Of a stretch of DNA of 17,952 nucleotides, positions 7,503 through 14,016 are shown one piece after another. Origin of the DNA: Fidelibacterota bacterium (GTDB lineage: Bacteria > Fidelibacterota > UBA2242); the NCBI GenBank assembly GCA_023229045.1, contig JALOAB010000024.1:1-17952 (forward strand), written 5' to 3'. How positions within the stretch are numbered: the first letter of the stretch is position 1; every line of letters starts with the position of its first letter. The position numbers were made by a program, and so were the translations under genes. The notes beneath the pieces were generated by a model, which was given only the letters and a program-made list of their open reading frames with translations, ran no database searches and was not told the DNA's origin.

Positions 7503-8192
7503 ATGGCTGAAGAAATCTCTCCAAGGCGCAAAATTTTCAGTAAACAGGAAGCCGGCGACGATGAACCCTGGCTGGTCACCTATTCCGATATGATGACCCT
7601 GCTGATGACTTTCTTCGTGCTGATGTTTTCGATCTCATCCATTGATCCGGTCAAGCTCGAACAATTGGGCGATTCGGTTGGCAAGGCTCTGGGCGGTACT
7701 CAGAAAAAAGCCAGTCAGACCTTTACCATGAAGGAAATTTATGACAAGGTCACCACTGTTATCGAACAGGAACAATTAAAAGGCGTCATCGAAGTCGAAG
7801 CCAGTACGCGCGGCGTATCCGTTAAAATTCCGAGTGCGATTTCCTTCGCCTCCGGGAAAGCCGATCTGGATTCGCGAATATTTCCAATTTTGAATAAATT
7901 TGCACCAATGATTACACAATCCAAATTCCCAATCGCAGTTGAAGGACATACCGATAGCATACCCATCAGATCGGATCTATACCCTTCCAACTGGGAGCTT
8001 TCCGCCGCTCGCTCGGCTCAGGTCGTACGCTACTTTATCGCGCTTAACTTGCCCGCCGACCGTTTCCGGGCGATTGGCTACGCCGAAACACGCCCGCGGG
8101 CTACCGGTCGAACTATTGAAGAGGCTAATCAAACCGAAGAACAACGATCACAAAATCGCCGAGTTGAAATAATTTTCTTAACCATTGGTTAA
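7503..8192 (+). CDS. motB: Flagellar-type stator protein MotB
   Basis: MotB is the peptidoglycan-anchored stator subunit. In its 229 residues, a short cytoplasmic N-terminus is followed by one membrane helix with YSDMMTLLMTFFVLMFS, where Asp29 is the essential ion-binding residue. A plug/linker region follows (44-95), then an OmpA-type peptidoglycan-binding domain (about 105-228) with VEGHTDSIP, NWELSAARS and RSQNRRVEI. All parts needed for an active stator are present. The ATG is 3 bases after the motA stop with only a weak upstream GAAGAG, so coupled translation with motA is likely. The partner genes downstream are rotor homologues rather than more stator or Tol/Exb genes. Confidence 0.95.
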   Translation: MAEEISPRRKIFSKQEAGDDEPWLVTYSDMMTLLMTFFVLMFSISSIDPVKLEQLGDSVGKALGGTQKKASQTFTMKEIYDKVTTVIEQEQLKGVIEVEASTRGVSVKIPSAISFASGKADLDSRIFPILNKFAPMITQSKFPIAVEGHTDSIPIRSDLYPSNWELSAARSAQVVRYFIALNLPADRFRAIGYAETRPRATGRTIEEANQTEEQRSQNRRVEIIFLTIG

Positions 8193-8208
8193 AAAAGGGG
8201 ATAGTGCT

Positions 8209-9657
8209 ATGTCACACTATAAAGTAAAACAGTTAATTGCGGTCTTATGCCTGGGTGCATTTACTCTGTTAATTGCGCAGAGCAATCAACTATCATATCT
8301 ATCGCAGAAAATGGCGCTTGAAAATAGCGTCAAAGATCGGATCGCCGATGCGCTCGAAAAATTGCTTGACGACGTTAAATTTGTCGTAGATGTCAAAGCC
8401 GAGATCGATTTTGCTCCAGTCGAGCAGACCAGTCCGGCGGCTGAGACCGTTCCCGAAGAGCCTACGGCAACGACTACCACTCCTCAGCAGGCTCCTGGAA
8501 CAACATCCGAGCTATCTCTGCCACTCCCTGGTTTCGAAGTGCCGCCTTCGGTAATTCAACCTCAAGAACAAACCCCATCGCAGACACAACTCAGTGCATT
8601 GCCCCAGGCTTCACCCGAAAAAACGACCCAGCCGGCAAGCACAACGCCGAAGACCTCCAGCACTATCACAGTACCAATCGTGAAGCGTCAGGAAATCAGC
8701 GTCGTCCTCGAAGATGGTGTCTCACCAGAAATCATTGAAAATGTACGCCAGATTGTGGCGGTCGCCGCCCATTATGACCGCGTCCGCGGCGATGTCATCA
8801 GCATTATGACGGCTAATTTTAAAAAGGCTCCTGGCAAAGATGCCACCGAAACTATTATTTTGAAAAATATCGCCGAAAAAATTGATGATATCGAAAAACG
8901 TCAATCAGCATCCGAATATAACGCCCGCCTCGAACAGCAGAAACGTCTCGAGCGCCAAATGATAACCCGTGATTCTTTGAAAATCGACGAACTGAAAAAG
9001 CAGATCGCCGAATTACAAGCCCAATTACAAGCCCCCCAGATCAGTGACGATCAACGCCAGGTAACCGAACGGCAGGCTACCGTCCGTGAAACCGAACTAG
9101 CTAATGTGCTGGCACAGTTAAGACAAAGCAACCGTCGCCTGCAGGAACTGGAACTCGGCTCTCTCGAGACTACCCCGCCCAGTATGTTCGGCGTGCGCAA
9201 CTACGGGATGTGGTATGCGATTATCGCCGCCGCAGTCCTTTTTCTGGCGCTCTTGATCGTTGTGCTTGTCAATCATCGCAAACAGGTTAGAAGACAGGAA
9301 CTGGAATGGGGATACGGCTCGAAAATCCCAATGGGTCCGCGTCCATCTCAGCCTATCTTAAGTCGTCAGCCAGAAGAGATAGTCAAACCGCAACCCGCGA
9401 CACCGCCGCCTGCACCGCCGGTAGTTCGGCCTGCGCCACCGGTCGAATCGTCCGTCCCGACGCCACCGTCCGCGCCTCCTCAGCCCGCGGCTCCAACTAC
9501 ACCACCCGTTGACTTTGAAGCTCAAAAAGAAGAAATAAAAGGTATGCGGCAATCCGTAATCTCAATGACGGTCGGTCAACCCGATACGGCTTCGCGGATC
9601 ATCAACGCCTGGATGAGTCAGGAGACTCAATCCAGCGAATCCGAAACCGAGAGTTAA
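8209..9657 (+). CDS. fliF: Shortened FliF-like MS-ring protein (RBM3 plus FliG-binding tail)
   Basis: This 482-residue protein matches only the C-terminal half of FliF, the ring that carries FliG. Residues 8-24 are a membrane helix or signal peptide. Residues 28-72 (ENSVKDRIADALEKLL...FVVDVKAEIDF) and 158-206 (QEISVVLEDGVSPE...DRVRGDVISIM...NF) match the two halves of FliF RBM3, separated by a Pro/Thr-rich linker. Residues about 215-315 are a long coiled coil that canonical FliF lacks. A membrane helix spans 333-355, then a Pro-rich cytoplasmic linker, and the tail GQPDTASRIINAWMSQE (456-472) matches the FliG-binding end of FliF. RBM1 and RBM2 are absent. ATG at 8209 is chosen over TTG at 8185 because AAGGGG (8195-8200) sits 8 bases ahead and the TTG overlaps motB. 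The symbol is by homology; the role differs from flagellar FliF. Confidence 0.85.
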   Translation: MSHYKVKQLIAVLCLGAFTLLIAQSNQLSYLSQKMALENSVKDRIADALEKLLDDVKFVVDVKAEIDFAPVEQTSPAAETVPEEPTATTTTPQQAPGTTSELSLPLPGFEVPPSVIQPQEQTPSQTQLSALPQASPEKTTQPASTTPKTSSTITVPIVKRQEISVVLEDGVSPEIIENVRQIVAVAAHYDRVRGDVISIMTANFKKAPGKDATETIILKNIAEKIDDIEKRQSASEYNARLEQQKRLERQMITRDSLKIDELKKQIAELQAQLQAPQISDDQRQVTERQATVRETELANVLAQLRQSNRRLQELELGSLETTPPSMFGVRNYGMWYAIIAAAVLFLALLIVVLVNHRKQVRRQELEWGYGSKIPMGPRPSQPILSRQPEEIVKPQPATPPPAPPVVRPAPPVESSVPTPPSAPPQPAAPTTPPVDFEAQKEEIKGMRQSVISMTVGQPDTASRIINAWMSQETQSSESETES

Positions 9658-9669
9658 AGGAGTTCAAGT

Positions 9670-10602
9670 ATGATAGACACCAAAAATCTTAGCGGAATCG
9701 ACAAGGCTACCATTCTGTTCAAAGCTCTGGGAGCCGATCTGTCCGTACAACTTTTCAAGGGGATAAACCGCAGTCAATTACAAAAAATCCGCGAAAATAT
9801 GTCCAAAATTACCAACATTCCCTTTGAAGTTAAAAAAGCCGTACTCGAAGAGTTCTACTTCAGCTTTGTCTCCGAAAAATTCACACCGGCTCAGGAAGAA
9901 ACTAAAAAACCGTTCGAGTTCATGCAGAACCTGACGGATGAACAAATTACCTATCTGATATCCAGCGAGTCGCCGGTAATCATGGCTCTGACCATCGCCC
10001 AGTTACCGGTCGACCGCCAGGTTAACGTACTTCAAAAACTTGACCCGATCGTGCAACCTAAAGTGATGACCGAAATGGGACATCTGACTGAGATCCCACT
10101 CGAAGGAGTCGTCAATATCGCCAATACTCTTAAGGAAAAATCGGCTTTCATTCCGCGCGCTTCGGAATTCAAACGCGGCGGCGGTCAGGATCTGGCTGGT
10201 ATTCTAAGCGCGATGCGTCCTAAAGATGAAAAACGCTTCATGGAACATCTGGCCAAAGAAGCCCCGGAACTGGTCGAACAGATTAAACGCTACTATTTCA
10301 CCTTCGAAGACATTCCTAAACTACCCCAAAATATCCTGGCCGAAGTATTGAAATCGGTCGAGGCTTCCGAAGTCGCCTATGCCCTGAAAGGACAACCCGA
10401 AGAAGTCCTCGATCTGTTCATGAACTCTCTACCACAGCGTACCCAGATCATCCTCGAGGACGAAATCAAATTGCTGGAAGGACCACAGCCTCGTCGCAAA
10501 GTCGAAACCGCCCAGAAAAAAATCGTCGAAAAGTTACGCGAACTCGAAAAAGAAGGGCGCTTCAATCTCGAAGATTTCATGGACGCCGACTTTGTTGAGT
10601 GA
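9670..10602 (+). CDS. fliG: FliG-like rotor protein
   Basis: FliG links the MS ring to the stator and receives torque from MotA. The 310 residues hold all three domains. FliG_N (about 5-75, LSGIDKATILFKALG) would bind the FliF tail. FliG_M spans about 80-160. FliG_C runs from about 170 to the end. The MFXF hinge appears as YFTF (209-212) before EDIPKL. Charged residues of the torque helix align with those of E. coli FliG: Lys240 (K264), Arg257 (R281), Asp264/Glu265 (D288/D289) and Arg275 or Arg276 (R297). The EHPQ motif for FliM is replaced by ESPV (100-103). A strong AAAGGAG (9656-9662) overlaps the fliF-like stop, 7 bases before the ATG. It is the last gene of the operon. Confidence 0.92.
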   Translation: MIDTKNLSGIDKATILFKALGADLSVQLFKGINRSQLQKIRENMSKITNIPFEVKKAVLEEFYFSFVSEKFTPAQEETKKPFEFMQNLTDEQITYLISSESPVIMALTIAQLPVDRQVNVLQKLDPIVQPKVMTEMGHLTEIPLEGVVNIANTLKEKSAFIPRASEFKRGGGQDLAGILSAMRPKDEKRFMEHLAKEAPELVEQIKRYYFTFEDIPKLPQNILAEVLKSVEASEVAYALKGQPEEVLDLFMNSLPQRTQIILEDEIKLLEGPQPRRKVETAQKKIVEKLRELEKEGRFNLEDFMDADFVE

Positions 10603-10620
10603 TTTCTTTAGCAAATATCC

Positions 10621-10647
10621 AAAAGAGCCCCTGCGCGGGGCTTTTTT
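10621..10647 (+). terminator. Rho-independent terminator of the motor operon
   Basis: A GC-rich stem AGCCCC (10626-10631) pairs with GGGGCT (10637-10642) around a 5-base loop and is followed by a run of T. An A-run before the stem pairs with the T-run, so it could also act on the minus strand. It begins 18 bases after the fliG stop and ends the eight-gene unit. Confidence 0.92.
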
Positions 10648-10702
10648 ATTAATAGTCAATTAAATACATTTTGATGCAATTCTGAAATTAGATCTTGATT
10701 CT

Positions 10703-11839
10703 ATGAGTCCATATAAAATCCTTCTTATCACCTTATTAGTGGGCATATCTATACTGAATGCTGACGACTTCGAACAGCAGGAGCAGAAAGTTCAGCTGGC
10801 CTTAAAAGCCATGTACAACATGGAATACGAAAAGTCCGACGAACTATTCCGCGAAGTATTGAACGGAAATCCGTTTCATCCAATGGGTCCGCTGGGCGTG
10901 CTGGCCGTCCGCTATTATCAAAGCGAAGAATACATCGGCTATCACAAACGTAACCAGCAATTTCTCGCTGATATTGACAAGGCTTTGGTGCTCTATACTG
11001 AGCAAATTAAACAACATCCGGAACGCCCCGAATATTTGTTTTTCTATGGAACGGTCATGGGTTTGAGGGCTCGCATCCAGCTGGCGGAGAAAAATTACCT
11101 GGGCGTTCTGACCAGTGGTTTCAGCGCCATTAAACACATTAAAAAAGCCGAAAAACTTTGCCCGGACGAACCTGATTTCCATTTGCCGGTGGCGCTTTTC
11201 AACTACTACGTCGGTATATCAGCGCCCTATATGCAGATTGCCAGCTGGATAATGCGCGAATCCGGCTCGCGCAGTGAAGGTCTGCAAAGTATCAAAGCCG
11301 ACGCCGATTATGGTAATTATGGTCGATTTGAAGCCCGGGCTTTGATGGCTTATCTCTATCTTTATTTTGAACAGGAATATGACCGGGCTTACGAATACGC
11401 CCGCGAACTGGCCGACGAATTCCCCAAAAATCCTTACTATGCCGCCCTGACGGCCGACGCTTTGATCGAGGCCGGCCGGCTGGAACTAGCCCGCAATTAT
11501 ATCAAACGCACTCAGGCGCTCCTGCCAACCTTAAAACCCAGTACCGGAAAAGAATATCAAATCAAATTGCATCTGCTGGAAGGCGGCATGGCTCTCTTGG
11601 CGGGTCAGCTGGCTGAAGCCGAATTGCACTTGAAGGAATTTATCCGCAGTTATGACTATGAACTCGATTATGATCTGGGAAATGCTCTCTTGCGACTCGG
11701 TAAGGTTTACGACCTGCAAAATCACCGATCGGAAGCAATTACCTGTTATCGGAAAGTCATTAGTCTCAATAATCGTTCGGCCGCTATCGGTCTGGCCGAG
11801 CAATACCTAGAACAACCCTATTCCTTACCGAAACCCTGA
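10703..11839 (+). CDS. Exported TPR-rich protein of unknown function
   Basis: This 378-residue protein starts with a signal peptide (ILLITLLVGISILNA, cleavage near residue 20) and is otherwise alpha-helical. TPR-like segments are visible at about 28-60 (ALKAMYNMEYEKSDELFREVLNGNP), 210-245 (YLYFEQEYDRAYEYARELADEFP), 247-275, 292-320 and 338-372 (LRLGKVYDLQNHRSEAITCYRKV). A central region with LFNYYVGISAPYMQIASWIM (about 170-190) is hydrophobic but not clearly a membrane helix. It is probably periplasmic. It lies after the motor terminator, so it is a separate transcript, yet its build recalls the operon's TPR proteins. No Shine-Dalgarno is visible before ATG 10703; the message may be leaderless or weakly translated. 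I do not recognise a named family. Confidence 0.8.
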   Translation: MSPYKILLITLLVGISILNADDFEQQEQKVQLALKAMYNMEYEKSDELFREVLNGNPFHPMGPLGVLAVRYYQSEEYIGYHKRNQQFLADIDKALVLYTEQIKQHPERPEYLFFYGTVMGLRARIQLAEKNYLGVLTSGFSAIKHIKKAEKLCPDEPDFHLPVALFNYYVGISAPYMQIASWIMRESGSRSEGLQSIKADADYGNYGRFEARALMAYLYLYFEQEYDRAYEYARELADEFPKNPYYAALTADALIEAGRLELARNYIKRTQALLPTLKPSTGKEYQIKLHLLEGGMALLAGQLAEAELHLKEFIRSYDYELDYDLGNALLRLGKVYDLQNHRSEAITCYRKVISLNNRSAAIGLAEQYLEQPYSLPKP

Positions 11840-12005
11840 TATCGGCGCTTACGCGCTCGACCAACATCTTCCTTTTTACACTGGCAATCATGCCATAAAC
11901 AAAGTCATAGCGCGGATATGATATCTGTAATTTTTTCTTTATATTTTGAGCGGTTTTTCTAAATATCACGAAATGAATAACTGTACAAAATAGGGTAACA
12001 GTTCT

Positions 12006-12857
12006 ATGAATGGTAATATCCCCGTTCTCATGGTAACCGGCAAATCACTGGCGGAAGCCTGGGAAAATTCGCTGATTGAATTGTACCGTCATGGTTGCGA
12101 CATTAAGACTGAATATGACAAGCCGGACGATCCGCCCAGCAAAGACTCCACCATGACGATTGTGGTGCAAGAGCCGCTCGCCGAACCGATGATCCACCGC
12201 GATTTTCCGGGTGGATTGGAGGATTTACAGGAATACGTCCTGGAGGTTCTGGAAGGTATCAAAGATCACTGCGTACGCCAGGCAGGCGATCCCACCGATT
12301 CGCGCTGGGAATACACCTATCATCAGCGACTTTTTAAATATCAGCTACCCGATTCGGAGAAATTCTATGACCAGATTGCCATCATTGCCGAAAAATTAGC
12401 TAAAGTACCCCACACCCGCCGGGCGCAGGCTATTACCTGGAAAGTTTGGGAGGATAATGACTGTTACGACCCGGCCTGCCTGCAAAGTATCTGGTGTCGC
12501 TTACTCAAAGGCGATGACCGTACCTACATTCTTAATACCAATATCCGCTTTCGTTCGAACGACGCCTACAAAGCCGCCTTTATGAATATGTTCGCGCTGA
12601 CCCAACTACAGGTAGAAATTGCCGCCCGGATCACACGATTAAGCGGACACGAAATTCGTCTCGGTCGCTACGTTCACCAGTCCGATAGTTATCATATCTA
12701 TGGCTCCTATTTCGAGGAATTCAGGAGTCGCTTCCTTAAAGCTCTAGAAACGCGCCCTTTCGAGAAAAGAACTTACCGTTACGCCGATGTCAGAGACATT
12801 ATGACGTCGGCTATTCCACAAATCCGGGAAAAAGCCGCCCGGATGGGGCGCACATAA
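12006..12857 (+). CDS. Thymidylate synthase-superfamily protein (archaeal ThyA-like)
   Basis: This 283-residue protein has the fold markers of the ThyA/dCMP-hydroxymethylase superfamily and is closest in style to the divergent archaeal-type enzymes. ThyA methylates dUMP to dTMP using methylene-tetrahydrofolate. RRAQAITW (138-145) supplies the phosphate-binding Arg pair, and DPACLQSIWCRL (155-166) holds the likely nucleophile Cys158 where ThyA has PPCH. IRFRSNDAYKA (180-190) is the RS-D segment, Asn194 fits the pyrimidine-binding Asn, and SDSYHIYGSY (226-235) the D-HxY segment. It is longer at the N-terminus than the archaeal proteins I know. AGGG at 11993-11995 and neighbours sit 9 bases before the ATG. 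The superfamily is firm; methylase versus hydroxymethylase activity is open. Confidence 0.8.
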   Translation: MNGNIPVLMVTGKSLAEAWENSLIELYRHGCDIKTEYDKPDDPPSKDSTMTIVVQEPLAEPMIHRDFPGGLEDLQEYVLEVLEGIKDHCVRQAGDPTDSRWEYTYHQRLFKYQLPDSEKFYDQIAIIAEKLAKVPHTRRAQAITWKVWEDNDCYDPACLQSIWCRLLKGDDRTYILNTNIRFRSNDAYKAAFMNMFALTQLQVEIAARITRLSGHEIRLGRYVHQSDSYHIYGSYFEEFRSRFLKALETRPFEKRTYRYADVRDIMTSAIPQIREKAARMGRT

Positions 12858-12919
12858 AATTTTAATCTACAATTCTTTCGGTTGACTAATACGCAATCGG
12901 GATTTGAGCGAGTAGAACG

Positions 12920-13207
12920 CTAACACGCAGAATCCTTCCAATTCCACCATTTCAGTAATTCCGGCTCCGGTTCCGGTTCCGTGGCATAATAGACGGCGCA
13001 ACGCATGACATACAGTAGGCAACGGTCTATCAAACAACCTTGTTTTCGGCAAATGCGGGCATAAAGTTCTTGCGGGTCAGCGCCTCGCAGGTCTTTGACA
13101 GCCCTGATTCCAATACCGTACAGGTCTGCGGCAAGCGACGGACCGACGCCGGGAATTTCCTGCAATCGCTTCGTTGCTTGTTGCCGAGCAGACAGCCTGG
13201 TTTTCAT
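12920..13207 (-). CDS. Cdd1-like helix-hairpin-helix protein
   Basis: This 95-residue protein matches the Cdd1 ('pathogenicity locus') family of small helix-hairpin-helix proteins. The motif IPGVGPSLAADLYGIGI (18-34) is a typical non-specific DNA-binding hairpin, followed by VKDLRGADPQELYARIC, DRCLLYVMRCAVYY and the characteristic ending LLKWWNWKD. Four Cys (53, 58, 63, 70) lie close together, but I would not claim metal binding. The start ATG (13207-13205) overlaps the stop of the ZIP transporter gene in ATGA fashion, so it is translated as the last gene of the pgi unit. The family's function is not established. Residues EPEPEPE come from a small GAACCG-type base repeat near 12960-12979. Confidence 0.85.
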   Translation of the reverse strand: MKTRLSARQQATKRLQEIPGVGPSLAADLYGIGIRAVKDLRGADPQELYARICRKQGCLIDRCLLYVMRCAVYYATEPEPEPELLKWWNWKDSAC

Positions 13208-14016
13208 CCTAAAGCCACATCCAATAACATCATTACCGCAAATCCCAGCATAGCGCCGGTGGTAGCTACATCGCTGTTGGATTCCAATTGAGACTCCGGG
13301 ATCAATTCCTCAACGACAACATAGATCATTGCACCGGCGGCAAATGACAGCGCGTAGGGCAGAATCGGCTTCATCAGTATTACCGCCGCGGCGCCCAGCA
13401 CTCCGGCCAGGGGTTCAACGACCCCCGACATCTGTCCGTACCAAAAACATTTAAACCGGGACAAACCCTCACGTCGCAAAGGCACTGAAACCGCCATTCC
13501 TTCCGGAAAATTTTGAATTCCGATTCCAATCGCCAGCGCGACGGCGCCCGCCAGGGTCGCCGTGGGCAGATTTGCCCCCAACGCTCCAAAAGCTACTCCC
13601 ACCGCCAAACCCTCCGGAAAATTATGCAGGGTAATGGCGAGCACCAGCAGAACGCTTCTCTGCCATTGGGTCTTGATCCCTTCCGCACTACTGTCGGGAA
13701 ATCCGATATGCAAATGGGGCAACAGCATATCCACGAGACGCAGAAATGCTCCGCCAATTAAAAAACCGATAACCGCCGGAATCCAGGGAATTCCACCAGC
13801 TTGCTCAGTCATCTCGATCGCTGGCGCTAACAGCGACCAGAAACTGGCCGCTATCATGATCCCGGCCGCAAATCCCAGCATGCCGTCCAAAATCCGCCGG
13901 TTAATAGTTTTGAATACAAATACAACCGCCGCGCCGGCGGATGTCATGCCCCAGGTGAAACAGGTCGCCAGAAGCGCCTGAATCACCGGATTAAGGTTTT
14001 TGAACCAGTCAATCAT
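13204..14016 (-). CDS. ZIP-family metal transporter (ZupT/GufA type)
   Basis: This 270-residue inner-membrane protein belongs to the ZIP family, which imports zinc and other divalent metals such as iron or manganese. About eight hydrophobic helices are visible. The paired metal-binding motifs are in TM4 (HNFPEGLAVG, His131, Pro134, Glu135) and TM5 (QNFPEGMAVS, Asn169, Glu172). The loop between TM3 and TM4 has HLH at 101-103, a likely metal-sensing or binding spot. VVEELIPES (234-242) is the usual segment after TM7. It resembles GufA-like bacterial members. The start overlaps the pgi stop (ATGA at 14016-14013), and its own stop overlaps the Cdd1-like start, so the three genes are translationally coupled. 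The metal cannot be told from sequence. Confidence 0.92.
   Translation of the reverse strand: MIDWFKNLNPVIQALLATCFTWGMTSAGAAVVFVFKTINRRILDGMLGFAAGIMIAASFWSLLAPAIEMTEQAGGIPWIPAVIGFLIGGAFLRLVDMLLPHLHIGFPDSSAEGIKTQWQRSVLLVLAITLHNFPEGLAVGVAFGALGANLPTATLAGAVALAIGIGIQNFPEGMAVSVPLRREGLSRFKCFWYGQMSGVVEPLAGVLGAAAVILMKPILPYALSFAAGAMIYVVVEELIPESQLESNSDVATTGAMLGFAVMMLLDVALG

Noticed and set aside
6705..8192. MotA/MotB read as TolQ/TolR, ExbB/ExbD or Zorya ZorA/ZorB
   Set aside because: MotA has the large cytoplasmic domain and MotA/PomA signatures, MotB has an OmpA domain, the next genes are FliF- and FliG-like, and no Zorya helicase/nuclease genes are present.
8185..8211. TTG at 8185 as the start of the FliF-like gene
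   Set aside because: It overlaps the motB end, and AAGGGG at 8195-8200 is placed ideally for the ATG at 8209.
11845..11856. GCGC-TTAC-GCGC hairpin after the exported TPR gene
   Set aside because: Only four pairs and no adjacent T-run; not enough for a terminator call.
12960..12979. Short GAACCG-type hexanucleotide repeat inside the Cdd1-like gene
   Set aside because: Only about three units, encoding EPEPEPE; no sign of a phase-variable or CRISPR repeat.
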